A DNA stretch of 64,000 bases from Gigaspora margarita (Eukaryota > Glomeromycota > Glomeromycetes > Diversisporales > Gigasporaceae), in assembly GCA_009809945.1 (NCBI GenBank), contig WTPW01000549.1, positions 269,336-333,335 of the forward strand, in the 5' to 3' direction. Shown here one piece after another: positions 35,427 through 47,264 of this stretch (the first letter of the stretch is position 1; every line of letters begins with the position of its first letter). The position numbers and the translations under genes were made by a program. The notes beneath the pieces were generated by a model. It was not told the DNA's origin, did no database searches, and worked only from the letters and a program-made list of their open reading frames with translations.

Positions 35427-35950
35427 TCAACGGTTGAAGGCGGCGTATTCACATGGTTTTCTAATTCTACGTAAAGTTTGAAATTTTTCTTTTAAAACTT
35501 CGATCTTTTTTTTTGTATTAAATTGTGAAACTGCAATGACCATAAACAAGTAGTCTGTGCATTGTAAAAGCGAAGCTTTTGTGACTTTGAATGTTGAATC
35601 AATAACCAAAAACTTAACTAAATTGTAAAAAAAAAACTATGTTTCAAAAAAAAGAAATTTCATAAATTATTGTGCTTTTGCAATAACCATATAATTATCG
35701 CACAGAAATCTACAATATTTATTTCAATCTCTAGTATAATATTTATTATTAGTTGAGAACTTTGGATATGTTGATCAAACAATAAAATTTCTATGGTGCA
35801 AATCATCTAAAGGCGTAACTTCTCGATGAATATTTGGAAATTGCAAAAAACAATCGCCTTGTAGTCTTGGATATGACCTATAGCAAGATTGATGTTTCGT
35901 TGGTACTCTAAAGATCCTCGTCTTTTTACAGTATTACAGCAGTTCGCAAA
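35427..35950 (-). CDS. Possible small spliced gene, unrecognised
   Basis: A minus-strand frame at 35427-35609 encodes MVIDSTFKVTKASLLQCTDY and continues to a basic stretch TKKKIEVLKEKFQTLRRIRK, ending EYAAFNR before TGA. Its composition is less AT-driven than most open frames here. Upstream on the same strand, 35820-35935 reads RRGSLEYQRNINLAIGHIQD, then IVFCNFQIFIEK, without an ATG of its own. The two could be exons of one gene. I recognise no domain; a transposon fragment is equally possible. Confidence 0.25.
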
Positions 35951-36017
35951 AATATGTGAACAGCGATATTAGTAAAAATTACAGCTGTTTTCAAAAATGT
36001 GTGAACAGCGATTTCCA

Positions 36018-36452
36018 TTCAGTCAACCTCCTCTATAATCACCTGATTTTTTTACTTAGGGAACTAACACTTATTACGTAAATATAACTCCCCTCCAGAG
36101 TCATTGATTTGAAATAATCAAAACATAATCTTTATATGATTTGTTACTTTAGAGCTAGCAATTGTCAAACAATGGATTAGTTACTTTAGAGCTCGCAACT
36201 GCCAAACAATGGATTACTTTAGAACTTGTAATTGTCAAATGACTGACTCTGAAGGTGGGCCAAGTTTACGTAATAAGTGTTAGTCCCTTAAGAACTTTTT
36301 TAAAAAATGCGCTTATAAAGAGGTTTTGCCTTTATGTAGTATTGTTTATATGTTTAATAGTAAATGATTTAAATAAATATGTGATATAGAGAGAGGTTTT
36401 ATATGATGTGATTATAGATGGTGATTGTGTAGTGGGATGACAGTATGGACGT
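36018..36452. mobile_element. Decayed pogo-like element with nested MITE
   Basis: CAGTCAACCTCCTCTATAAT near 36018 resembles the ends of the 30100-31300 element. The right side has GTGATTATAGATGGTGATTG and GACAGTATGGA near 36410-36452. Inner CTTATAAAGAGG near 36311 also fits. It is highly diverged. Confidence 0.35.
36057..36292. mobile_element. MITE, ~236 bp, with internal 40-bp repeat
   Basis: AGGGAACTAACACTTATTAC near 36058 pairs with GTAATAAGTGTTAGTCCCTT near 36273. Inside, GTTACTTTAGAGCTAGCAAT plus TGTCAAACAATGGATTA is present two to three times (36143-36250). Confidence 0.65.
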
Positions 36453-36673
36453 GTCAGGAAATCCTGGAAATATCATGAATTTCTCATGATATGCTGATCT
36501 GTAGCTGTTCACACCTTTTTGAAAGCATTTATAAAATTCCGGTTAGAAAATGATCAACTTCCACTGAAATTAGCTTATAAAAATGCATTGAGATTTAACC
36601 AATAGAAATACGGCACATTTTATTTAATAAGCCAATCAAAATTAAATAATTTAAACGTCTGATAAAAACAACG

Positions 36674-36880
36674 ATGTCTGAAACAATCGAAATTAAGGAA
36701 CCAAACAATTTCGATGAAAAAATTAATGATATCGTAAAAAATTATTCTGGAAAAATATTTATGTGAAGATTTATGGTGTGATTACATTTCTTTTAAACTT
36801 ACACTATTCGACATGAGAAATTAACAATTAACCTATTTTAGTAATACGGGAGATTGGTGTTCTGATTGTAGAAAATTCTA
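36674..36880 (+). pseudogene. Start of a Rhizophagus-type kinase, remnant
   Basis: MSETIEIKEPNNFDEKINDI, followed by VKNYSGKIF, resembles the N-terminus typical of single-copy kinases of this fungal family (MSE.. then an N/W-rich helix before the kinase domain). A stop follows. After a stretch that could be an intron, GDWCSDCRKF near 36850 resembles the cysteine pair of the zinc ribbon. No kinase domain follows. Called as a truncated remnant. Confidence 0.3.
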
Positions 36881-37084
36881 ACCCTATAATTAGCATTATA
36901 TAGAAAAGAAAACTAACAGTGTGCTTGTTAAAGGCTTCTTTTGGTGAAAAGCCTAGTAAGTTACGATTCATTTTGATTACGTGTAACTTTTTCTTTTAAT
37001 AAATATCAGATTAGTTATCTAAAAATCAAGTGGTTATTTTTTTGTCTATTTATTATTTATCTATTTTTTTTTTTTTTTNTCTTA

Positions 37085-37432
37085 CACTTATAGCTATATA
37101 TGCGGTCTTTTTGACCAACAAAATACTAATAACCAATGCCCTCTAGGAGGATTAGCTTTACGTAAAATTTCTATTTGGTCTACTATAGGGACCTTATATA
37201 GCTCTCCCACCAATTCAATTTTAGACATACAAATCTAGGTAAGTTTTAACCACTCTAGTAGATTTAGGTTGCAGATAAATTAGTCTGAGTCTCATACTTG
37301 TTTAATAATTTGTACATGGAGTAATTTTGTAATAATATAAAATGTACCCAAAGCTGCCCCTGGAGATACTTTTTACAAATTAATAAAGATTGAGACAAAA
37401 ACCTCACCTTAACACAAAAAAAAAAAAAAAAA
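37085..37432 (+). repeat. Possible retroposon 3' end with A tail
   Basis: AATAAA at 37382-37387 is followed 28 bases later by a run of about 17 A's (37416-37432). The upstream 300 bases are non-coding and unlike the surroundings. It could be a SINE or a LINE tail; no family recognised. One ambiguous base lies at 37079. Confidence 0.3.
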
Positions 37433-37604
37433 TTTAGATATTAACAATCACATTACCAATTTAGTTAAATACAAAGTTTTATTGCATTATAAATTATTAT
37501 TGATTAAAATTAATACTTATATAAAAGCAAAATTTAAGTGCTAAACAATTACAATACTAATTTAGTTAGATGCTTAGTTAATCAAAAAAATGTTAATATA
37601 TTGA

Positions 37605-37990
37605 TATGGGCCGGTGCAAAAAGATTTGCAACCAATATGCAGTTGTATGAGCTTGTACAATGCAAGTGCATTAATGTGCATATGATAAAGATATAGTTAA
37701 AATTTGAGCAAAATTGAATCACTGGTTGTAAAGAAATTTAGCTTTAAAGTAAAATAATTTGATCTTTTTACTATATAAATTACTATAGTAAATTATATAG
37801 TAAATATTTTTAAAAAAGTTGCTATTAATAAATTTTTTTATTTTATTAATAAAATAATCAAAATAATTTTATTTTTATCAATCCAGTAACCTAATAATTA
37901 TATTAAATTAAAAAAATTAAAAATTAATTTGTACAAAAAATATTTTAACCAGAGCTATTTGAGGTGCAAATGTTTTTGCACTGGCCTATA
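37605..37990. mobile_element. Tc1/mariner-like MITE, 386 bp
   Basis: TATGGGCCGGTGCAAAAAGA on the left and its reverse-complement form ending TTTTTGCACTGGCCTATA on the right pair over about 27 bases. TA lies at both ends. The interior is AT-rich without a frame. Confidence 0.7.
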
Positions 37991-38726
37991 TTATAAATTA
38001 TTTATTATAAGATCAAACTTGTATAGTAGCAAAATTTAGATGCTATTTAAATAATAAATACAAGTTAATATATTTGTATAGTTAGACAAATCTTATACAA
38101 TATATAAATATAGTTATAACATTTTATAAATATAATTTATTTTATTCATATACATATTTATTATTTAGGTCCAGTTCTAGTAAGTACTGAAACTGGACTG
38201 GTCCACTGGACCAGTCCAGTCCAAGGGCCAGCACTGATTGCATTGCAAGTTTTAAAAAGTAACAAGAATTCAAGCTAGTGTGGATTTAAATTCAAATTGT
38301 TAAACTGAAATCTGGATTTATTTTAAAAATCACATAATTCAACAATAACTATAGCAAAAAAATAAATGCAAATAGATATGAACATATACTATATAACAAA
38401 AATATTCAATTATCTAAGAACAAAATTATTTTATCATTTCAGAAATTTTATTGGTAATTATTTTATTTGTATTTGATTGGCTACCTGTTTTATCTGGGTA
38501 ATAGAATATTTTACCCAGTTACACAGCCTATTTATGGGTAGCTCAAGTAACCTGAATATAGGTCCATTCCTTAATATTTAGACATTTTGAATTGAATAAG
38601 CTAATTGAAAAGAGGTTTAAAAAAGTAGAAGGCTTATATTTATAGTAAAAAAGTTTTATGCAGATTGTAATGGCCAAATAATACTATTATATTACTGGGC
38701 ATATAGGCTACCAATACTGCTTATTC
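37991..38726. other. No gene; small GGTCCAGT cluster
   Basis: ACTGGACTGGTCCACTGGAC followed by CAGTCCAGTCC at about 38190-38222 is a local palindromic cluster, and similar words occur at 10400-10470. Otherwise nothing recognised. Confidence 0.4.
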
Positions 38727-38829
38727 ATCAGAGATATTGTGTGTACTAGGATAAATGATCGGGCAACACATGCTGTGCAGCAGCATGTGTTGCCTGATCA
38801 TTTATTCTGGTATTTACAAAATCTCTGAT
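38727..38829. repeat. Near-perfect 100-bp hairpin
   Basis: ATAAATGATCGGGCAACACA TGCTG is followed after a 5-base loop by its reverse complement with one mismatch. Outer arms ATCAGAGAT / ATCTCTGAT extend it to about 103 bases. Non-coding. It may be a young foldback MITE or the source of a hairpin RNA. Confidence 0.7.
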
Positions 38830-39044
38830 AAATAAAAACATTATTCATCAAAATTTTTGATAAATAACTCCAGTTATTGGCTGATATGCACCCAATAACT
38901 ATATATTGTTGCACTATTTATAAATGCTACTGTATATGTATATTCAGAAGTTTTTAATAGTAATAAATGCATTTGTTTATTAATATACAAAATTACAAAA
39001 AAATTTTAATTAACAATATTTTTTACATAATTTATAACTAGTGT

Positions 39045-40478
39045 GATAGGTGGTGCTTTCGTGCCACCCATCTTATTTGTTTTTTATTTTTTAAATTGGT
39101 TTAAAAATTTTTTTACAGAATATATCTATTGTAGATACAATTGTAAATTTGCATTACATTGAAAGAGATGATTATTAAACAATTTAAAAAGTATGGTATT
39201 TCCAATAAATTAGATGAACTTCGTTATTGGGAATATATAGTTAAGGTTAATTTGGTTGTTTTGATTTGTAAAGTAAAAAAAAAAAAATGCGCCGACTGAA
39301 TGAAGTTTTCAGATTCCATGTAATGCAAAATAAAAAATCAACTTCGCATTGCCTAATTTTAGATGTGTATATTATTCTATTAATTCAAAATTTTTTTTTT
39401 TTTTAAAAAAAAAAGAAATATTCGACCGCCCTACAAAAAAAGTGGTCCATATAGACATATTTCTATNGAGAGAAATAGTTAAGTGTGCGGATATCTGGGT
39501 TTATACGTCTGTTATCCGTGTTGGCGCGTTAAATTTGTCTGAATTGGATTGTTCACCAGACATTTTGGACCNTAAATGGACCAGGTTTTCCTGCACTTTA
39601 CTAAACCAAACCTACGTAAAGTGACGAAATAAAACGTGCTTATACGTGCTATCTATGCATGGGTCAATTACCGTAAAACGTAATATGCGTTCATTCTGTC
39701 CTGTTTGGTTCGTGTTTCTTTTACATGCCACGCGACTCGTGCTTATCCTACGCCAACCCGTACCAATACCTGGACCACTTTTCTTATAGAGCTAACTACC
39801 NAAGTTTTCAGATTTCAGATTCTATGGAACGCAAACAAAATATCAACTTTGCATAGCCTAATCAATCTTAGATGTGAACATTACTCTATTAACTCATAGT
39901 AAATTAAAAAAAAAAAAATCGACAGATTACCAAAGTTTTCATCTGACCGATTTACCAAAGTTTTNAGATTCCATATAATGCGAAATGGAAAATCAACTTC
40001 GCATGGCCTAATTTTGATGTGATTATTCTATTAAATTTACCTGTACAATAAATTAAAAAAAAATAATGGTAAAAACAAATTTGACCGACTGAAGTTTTCA
40101 GATTCCATGTAATATAAAATGAAAAATCAACTTCTTGTAGCCTAATTTTGAATGTGACCATTAATCTATTAATTTATAGCATATTTCTAGTAAAGTAAAA
40201 AAAAAAAATGTGAACGACTGACCGAAAATTTTGGATTTTATGTAATACAAATCTAAATTTCAATTTTGTGCATGAACATTACATGTCACTCTGGTTATAT
40301 TGACATCTGATATACTAACATCTGGCTATAACGACACTTTTTAAAATTTTGAATCCATATACTTAATATGAAAATATCTCTGGTTAAACTGACATCTGGA
40401 TATATTGAATATTTATTTTTTTGAGGTGTCGATATAACCAGAGTAACGTATATTTTATTAATATACAGTAAATTAATT

Positions 40479-40514
<36 letters not shown>

Positions 40515-42043
40515 NNNNNNNNNNNNNNNNNNNNNNNNNNNNNNNNNNNNNNNNNNNNNNNNNNNNNNNNNNNNNNNNNNNNNNNNNNNNNNNNNNNNNN
40601 NNNNNNNNNNNNNNNNNNNNNNNNNNNNNNNNNNNNNNNNNNNNNNNNNNNNNNNNNNNNNNNNNNNNNNNNNNNNNNNNNNNNNNNNNNNNNNNNNNNN
40701 NNNNNNNNNNNNNNNNNNNNNNNNNNNNNNNNNNNNNNNNNNNNNNNNNNNNNNNNNNNNNNNNNNNNNNNNNNNNNNNNNNNNNNNNNNNNNNNNNNNN
40801 NNNNNNNNNNNNNNNNNNNNNNNNNNNNNNNNNNNNNNNNNNNNNNNNNNNNNNNNNNNNNNNNNNNNNNNNNNNNNNNNNNNNNNNNNNNNNNNNNNNN
40901 NNNNNNNNNNNNNNNNNNNNNNNNNNNNNNNNNNNNNNNNNNNNNNNNNNNNNNNNNNNNNNNNNNNNNNNNNNNNNNNNNNNNNNNNNNNNNNNNNNNN
41001 NNNNNNNNNNNNNNNNNNNNNNNNNNNNNNNNNNNNNNNNNNNNNNNNNNNNNNNNNNNNNNNNNNNNNNNNNNNNNNNNNNNNNNNNNNNNNNNNNNNN
41101 NNNNNNNNNNNNNNNNNNNNNNNNNNNNNNNNNNNNNNNNNNNNNNNNNNNNNNNNNNNNNNNNNNNNNNNNNNNNNNNNNNNNNNNNNNNNNNNNNNNN
41201 NNNNNNNNNNNNNNNNNNNNNNNNNNNNNNNNNNNNNNNNNNNNNNNNNNNNNNNNNNNNNNNNNNNNNNNNNNNNNNNNNNNNNNNNNNNNNNNNNNNN
41301 NNNNNNNNNNNNNNNNNNNNNNNNNNNNNNNNNNNNNNNNNNNNNNNNNNNNNNNNNNNNNNNNNNNNNNNNNNNNNNNNNNNNNNNNNNNNNNNNNNNN
41401 NNNNNNNNNNNNNNNNNNNNNNNNNNNNNNNNNNNNNNNNNNNNNNNNNNNNNNNNNNNNNNNNNNNNNNNNNNNNNNNAAAAAAAAAAAAAAAAAAAAT
41501 CTACCGACCGAAGTTTTCAGATTCCATGTAATATAAACCAAAAATCAACTTCGCGTAGCCTAATTTTGAATATGACTTTTTTTCTATTAATTTACAGTAT
41601 ATTTATAGTAAAACAAAAAAAAGTTACCGACTGACCGAAGATTTCGGATTCCATGTAATACAAATCAAAAATTACACTTCGCGCGTGAGCATTATTTTAT
41701 TAATATACAGTAAATTAAAAAAAAAACTGCCCGACTGACCAAAGTTTTCAACTCCTATGTACATTTAATTTAAAATAAAAAATCAACTTCGTGTAGTTTA
41801 ATCTTAAATGTAAGTAAAAAAAAAAAAATTCAACCAACCAACCAAAGTTTTTAGATTCTATAATGCAAAATGAAATATTAACTTTGCGTAGCCTAATCTT
41901 AGATGTGAACATTATTCTATTAATTCAAAGTAAAAAAAAAATTGACTAACCGACCTAAGTTTTTAGATTCTATGTAATACAAAACGAAATATTAACTTTG
42001 CATAGCCTAAACTTAGATGTGAACATTGCTCTATTAATTCACA

Positions 42044-42085
<42 letters not shown>

Positions 42086-42520
42086 GACCTGATTACTGAA
42101 GTTTTCATTTGACTGATTGACTAAAGTTTTTAGACTCCATATAATGCGAAATGGAAAATCCACTTCACATGGCCTAATTTTGACGTGAATATTATTCTAT
42201 TAAATTTACAGTAAATTAAAAAAAAAAATTACTTTAAAAAAAAAAAATCTTACTGATCGAAGTTTTCAGATTCCATGTAATATAAAACGAAGAATCTAAG
42301 TAGTCTAATTTTAAATGTGACCATTATTCTATTAATTTACAGTATATTTACAGTAAAATAAAAAAAAAAAAGACTGACTGACCGACGATTTCAGATTCCA
42401 TGTAATGTAAAATGAAAAATCAACTTCGTGTGGACTAATATTAGATATAAACATTATTCTGACCGACTGACAGATTATATGCAATGTAAAAAGAAAATTC
42501 AACTTTGATTCTCTTGAAAA
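39045..42520 (+). repeat. A-tract-terminated satellite, ~115-120 bp units
   Basis: It begins like 19085 (GGTGGTGCTTTCGTGCCACC). From about 39290 units read CGACTGACCGAAGTTTTCAG, ATTCCATGTAATGCAAAATG, AAAAATCAACTTCGCATAGC, CTAATCTTAGATGTGAACAT TATTCTATTAATTTACAGTA, then an A run of 8-30. At least 12 units are visible on both sides of the gap. A few ambiguous bases occur. The reverse-complement open frames across it are not genes. A single-copy insert at 39420-39800 lacks the unit. Confidence 0.75.
40515..41479. other. Assembly gap (965 N)
   Basis: A run of N bounded by A tracts of the satellite, so the array is probably longer than or different from what is shown. Confidence 0.95.
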
Positions 42521-43879
42521 CAATCGTAAAAGTGAACTCCATACATGCCCTAGGATTTATTATTTATATAAATCAATTATATATTAACAAATTTCGCAAT
42601 AATTAGGAATCGTCTAAAAATTTCCCACAATTCGATCACGTTTTTTGATGCAGCCAATAAAAGCAACCCTAAATTAAATCAAATTAGTAAGATTGCATTA
42701 TTAACCGTATATAAAAATAAGTTTTCCCACACGGTGATCACGTTTTCTGAAGTTGACCAATTAATAATTTTAAACGTAAGCTTGGCCCGTCGTCACTATC
42801 AACACAATGAATTGTATAAAAAAAGAAGTTTTCACACACACTTGACTAACCAAAAAATTTTATGTATAAATTACATCTGAATAACATATGTGCACGTGCC
42901 ATGTTCTATCCAATTAAATTACGATAAAAGACCAATCAGCATGCAGGGCAGATCTCCGATTTCCTTATTGTAGTTTCTAATTAATAATAATAACTAATAA
43001 TAACTAATTACAAATTAGGAAATGTCGTAATTAGCATGTAAGATACATATAATTTTATAATCAGGAATTCAGGACGTGCATTCATTTAATTTCGAAGATA
43101 TGCTTTCTTCAGTAGTCTAATTTTTATCAATTTAAATTCCCAAATTCTTCAATTTCACATAGCTTTACTACAAAACCTCGAAAGACATAATTGTAATATG
43201 GTACAGATACCGACAAAGTTAGTTTTAACGTCGGTCTATCTTGTCGGAACGTCATAAATATCTATACAGATATATAGATACTTGACGTTAGAATAGTAAA
43301 TGTCATATTTTCATCATTTTACTCTAAAATTTTTCCCACGCCTGTCACTGTTTGGTTAATAGGTAATTTTAATCCGAACGTAACAAATAAATAATATATG
43401 ATTATAGATAATAATCTTTTTATAACTTCTAAAGTTTCCCACGGATCTTTTGATTTTTCTCAAGGCGCACAACTAAAAAAATTCTCAGTTTTTAAATATG
43501 ACCAATCAAAAAGTACACAAACCTAAAATTCCCACACACAAATCACACTTATCGGCTACGGCCAATTAAAAACGTTAAAGTGCACAAACCCAAGAATAAA
43601 TGATATAGATGAGATAAATGGCAAATTTAAATTTTATTTAAGTGCAATAAAATGTATAAATTCTTTTTCTGTATGCAAAAAACTTTCTAAAATTACAATT
43701 TTTATGCAAGTATACACATAGTATTCGCATTTTTTAGGCTAGAAATATATTAGCGTATTATCAAGTTCATTAATATTGCTAGTAAAAAACTAATGAATAA
43801 ATAACTTAGAAATATAATGACATAAAATAAAGCTTTTATAATGGCTACAATAGCCTAATAAAAATATTTATTGATAATA
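42521..43879. other. No gene; recurrent TTCCCAC and CCAAT words
   Basis: TTTCCCACAATTCGATCACG, TTTCCCACACGGTGATCACG, TTTTTCCCACGCCTGTCACT and AATTCCCACACACAAATCAC recur, several followed by (GA)CCAATYAA. This looks like a diverged repeat or a regulatory-type tract. No open frame is supported. Confidence 0.35.
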
Positions 43880-44075
43880 ACTGTTTTCATAAAATCTGGG
43901 ACACCTAAAAAATCAATCTCGTTCTAAGAATCTTCTAACTTTTAGAAACCACTTAGCTTTTCTGTATCGAAATTCCAAGGACAACGAAGTAGTTCCGAAA
44001 AGGTATATGATTCTTAAAATGGTTTCGACAAACGAACAAATTTTTAAGTGTCCCAAAATTTATGAAAACAGCTGT
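43880..44075. mobile_element. MITE, ~196 bp
   Basis: ACTGTTTTCATAAAATCTGG GACACCT on the left pairs with AGTGTCCCAAAATTTATGAA AACAGCT on the right. A GTTCTAAGAATC / GATTCTTAAAA-type inner pair is also present. Non-coding. Confidence 0.7.
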
Positions 44076-45039
44076 AATAGTAAAAAGTTTTTTTTCTCGC
44101 TAATGGCATAATTTGCAGTTTAGTACAATATATAATTAATTAATATGAAAATTTACCATTAAAATACAGTAATACATAGATTCTATCGCCTTTTTAAATT
44201 TCAAAATTGATAATAATGCTAATGATACGAAATAACTCCCGTATCAGAAACTGTATTCGATAATAACATGTTTTGGCTCAAAATAATTCCCTCAGAGTTG
44301 GCATTGGACTAGTCCATCGGTATCTGCATTTGCCAACCATGATTTCCTTGCTTGTTTCGAAATAATATGCACTTTGTATAACATACATTAGCTGATTGAC
44401 GTATGTACGACGGATTCAAAGTTTTGGTCCATGCATCTGAAGGTAACGTTTATATGAAAAGAATTTCGTGACAATACCGCTTTGTTGATGATTTTCAGAA
44501 ATGGCCATACAGTCTCTGTAAGTAAAATCCAAAGTCCAAGTGTTTTGATCGTATTAATGTAAATACCAAATAACAAGTTAAATACGTTGACTAATAAGAA
44601 ATATTACTTAAGAAATATTGCGCAATGAACTTACAATTTTTAAAATAAATAATTAATAAATAGTTTTTTTATTAAATGAATTAAATGAGAAGCAGCACAT
44701 AAGAGTAAATATCTAGGAACTTTCTAGTTTATTAATGAGTGCTTTAGACTTTATAAGAATAAGTAAAAGTTGGTATTTTATTATCAAACTTCGCAAAATA
44801 ATGTGATATTATACCTTGTTTATGCTGCAAATTTAAAACCTACACGCGTAATAAACTTAAAAGATATGAAATAATCCTGAATACAGACACCAATAAATAT
44901 ATGAATGTTTTTAATGAGTTTTGGGTTTATAATAAATTATAATAATATAAAATGTGCGCATTGTAAGCGATACAAAATGTTAATGTCAAGCATGTAGCTA
45001 TGGTCAGATATTTAATTATTATCTAAAATTGTATCTACT
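44076..45039. other. No recognisable gene
   Basis: AT-rich; the short minus frame at 44388-44576 shows no family resemblance. Nothing recognised. Confidence 0.45.
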
Positions 45040-45480
45040 ATCATAAATCTGCAGAAAAAGCTTATTAAAATGGGGTGTGTGATCCTGGTCATTGTTATTA
45101 ATACCGTATGAATTTGAGTTAAAAAAGATGAATAAGCTTTGAAACATTATTAATTTTTTTTTTTTTGTTATCAGAATGCTGCCGAGATGAACGATTCTGG
45201 TAGAACATTGTTATTTTTATGGAATTGGTGCTGAAAAGGATGAACATAAGGCATCCATTTATTACTATAGGTCATGCCCTTGGAAACAAAAGTAAATAAT
45301 TTTTTTCTACACTATAATTTACTCAATAATTTCATTTTTTGTTTTTGTTTTTATAATAAAGATATGCTTTTGATTCACTTAAAGCTGTTAATTTGCTATT
45401 ATGGGTACATAAAAACTTTGACGTTGATAAAGATTTCAAAACACGTTGATCGAAACAAGTACAACTGATCTTTTGTTCAG
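45040..45480 (+). pseudogene. Sel1-like repeat gene remnant
   Basis: Near 45175-45290, NAAEMNDSGRTLLFLWNW is followed, after a frame change, by EKDEHKASIYYYRSCPW. That is the Sel1-like repeat pattern (AAEMG...G...YY..G.GVEKDEHKAFIYYQKSA) used in Rhizophagus proteins. A further DSLKAVNLLLWVHKNFDVDK phrase follows near 45375. The frames are broken and no start is seen. It lies upstream of a kinase remnant, and such genes often join kinase and Sel1 parts. Confidence 0.45.
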
Positions 45481-45589
45481 TGGTTTGATCTTATTAATAA
45501 ATTAAATGTATGTTCTTTTGTAAATTGGTTCATTAATTACCATTTTTAAAGTATTTTGACATATCTAAGATATTTCTCCTGAAGATTAT

Positions 45590-46210
45590 ATTTTCATCAT
45601 GGATATGCGTTAAGGATTTCCTATGTAAAAATTTACATTTTATTTGCAATTTATTCATCGAGATTTACATAGCGATAATACGCAAATTATTCAGAAAAAC
45701 GTAAAGTTTTGTGAAGTTGAACTATATAGAGGCTAATATTCAATGACATCAGATGTCTATTCATTTGGAATAATTATGTGGTAAATTTTTTATGGAAAAT
45801 CCATTTTAACAAAATTTAATAAACGCAGCTTCAATAAAACATATGCCATAATGATTTAAGACCAAAAATTATTGAAAACACCCACAATACTACAATCAAA
45901 CCTCTATATATGCACACGCTATAAATGCACACTCTCTATAATTGAACCTTATACCTCAGTCCCAACTAATAATAACACTTATAAAATTACTCTTTATAAA
46001 TGCACTTCCTCTACAAATGACACTTATGGTCGGTCCTAAGGGGATGCATATATGAAAGCTTGACTGTATATAAATCTAATGAAAAAGAGAAACAGATAAA
46101 CGACCTCCAGCTACAGAACCCCGTGAAATCTTTACAAAATAATAACATAACTGATGATACAATTTATCATAATTAGCTAATTCGGATGAAATATTAAAAA
46201 TAAACAAGAA
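45590..46210 (+). pseudogene. Kinase C-lobe remnant, split by a MITE
   Basis: FIHRDLHSDN near 45650 is a kinase catalytic loop (HRDLHS.N). TSDVYSFGIIMW near 45750 is the segment after the APE motif. KRPPAT near 46100 and QLANSDE beyond resemble the end of the C-lobe. Stops and frame changes separate them. The 45893-46066 element is inserted between. It lies on the opposite strand to the intact cassette gene, so it is not that gene's missing part. Confidence 0.5.
45893..46066. mobile_element. Short pogo-like MITE, 174 bp
   Basis: CAATCAAACCTCTATATATG at the left and GCATATATGAAAGCTTGACT G at the right pair imperfectly, with TA on both sides. The ends match the 30100-31300 element (CAGTCAAACCTC). 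Confidence 0.65.
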
Positions 46211-46403
46211 ATAATTTGAATAAAGCTTATTCATCAACTACAGGAATCAAAATATTTAATAGATTAATAGATCTTTAGATTAAAGGACTAAAATTGTTAA
46301 ATACAATACATACGTGAAAAATCGCAATCAGCAGAATCTAAAAAATTAGAAATAAATAAGACTTTTATTGATTAAAAAATCGGAGATATTAAATTAAGAG
46401 TAA

Positions 46404-47264
46404 TTATTTACCATATCTTTTTAGCATAGTCATAGATGGAATAAATGATGAGTTGATTGGGTTAGAAAGATTTTTAAAGCTAAGCAATTTACTTGTTAGC
46501 TTGGTTTTAGAATAATTTTGTAACTTGGTTGATAATGCTGGTATAATTGCATCTGCCGATTGGAATGCCTTCAATATTTCCAATTCATTTCTATTATCTG
46601 CTGTTCTACGATCTACTATGCAATACAATCTTAATAATTCATTATGGATATAAGATGCGGTTGGTCTATTAGAAGGATTAGCATCCATACATTGATTTGC
46701 TAATTGGATATAGCATTCAGGAGTGCCTTCAGAAAAATTAGGACGTAATCCATTGCATATTTGGATAGCTAATCTTTCATCATACTCAACATCATGATGA
46801 GGTGGTCTTCCTGTAGACATTTCAGTCATAATAATACCAAAACTATAAATATCTGCTGCAATTGTATATGTTCGCTTATTTAGCACTTCGGGGGCAATAT
46901 AAGGTAAAACGCCGTAAATACCATCTTCTAGAATCGAATCATCTTTCTTCCGTGATAATCCTAGATCTGCGATATAAGATCTTAAATCCTTAACATATTG
47001 ATTTTGTAATATATTGCCACTATGAAGATCACCATGAACATATTCTGATTCATGAACTTTTGTTAAAGTATGAGATATATCAATAAGTTGCTTTAATTTA
47101 CTTTTCCAATCAAGTTCTCTAAAATTTGATAATAGAAACTTATGAAGGCTTCCCCTATTTGCATATTGAAATACCATTAAATATTCATTATTAGTTGTAT
47201 TTTGGGTTAGCCCATACACTTCAAGATTATTGCCTACAAATCTAAATTGCATATAGCTTATGAA
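46404..47264 (-). CDS. Gene B exon 10: kinase C-lobe
   Basis: 286 codons plus stop, beginning FISYMQFRFVGNNLEVYGLT after ACCAAG. The order is: beta4/beta5 and hinge (EYLMVFQYANRGSLHKFL), catalytic loop HGDLHSGNIL (Asp and Asn present; Gly in place of the usual Arg, so non-RD), IADLGLSRK (DLG for DFG), YGVLPYIAPEVL (APE), DIYSFGIIMTEMSTGRPP, then NRPTASYIHNELLRLY at the end of the domain. A tail with DAIIPALSTKLQN follows. All catalytic residues of an active kinase C-lobe are here, and this is the only such exon in the window. Confidence 0.85.
   Translation of the reverse strand, partial: FISYMQFRFVGNNLEVYGLTQNTTNNEYLMVFQYANRGSLHKFLLSNFRELDWKSKLKQLIDISHTLTKVHESEYVHGDLHSGNILQNQYVKDLRSYIADLGLSRKKDDSILEDGIYGVLPYIAPEVLNKRTYTIAADIYSFGIIMTEMSTGRPPHHDVEYDERLAIQICNGLRPNFSEGTPECYIQLANQCMDANPSNRPTASYIHNELLRLYCIVDRRTADNRNELEILKAFQSADAIIPALSTKLQNYSKTKLTSKLLSFKNLSNPINSSFIPSMTMLKRYGK

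Noticed and set aside
40477-41541. 354-codon minus-strand open frame
   Set aside because: Almost all of it is a run of N; the ends are satellite sequence.
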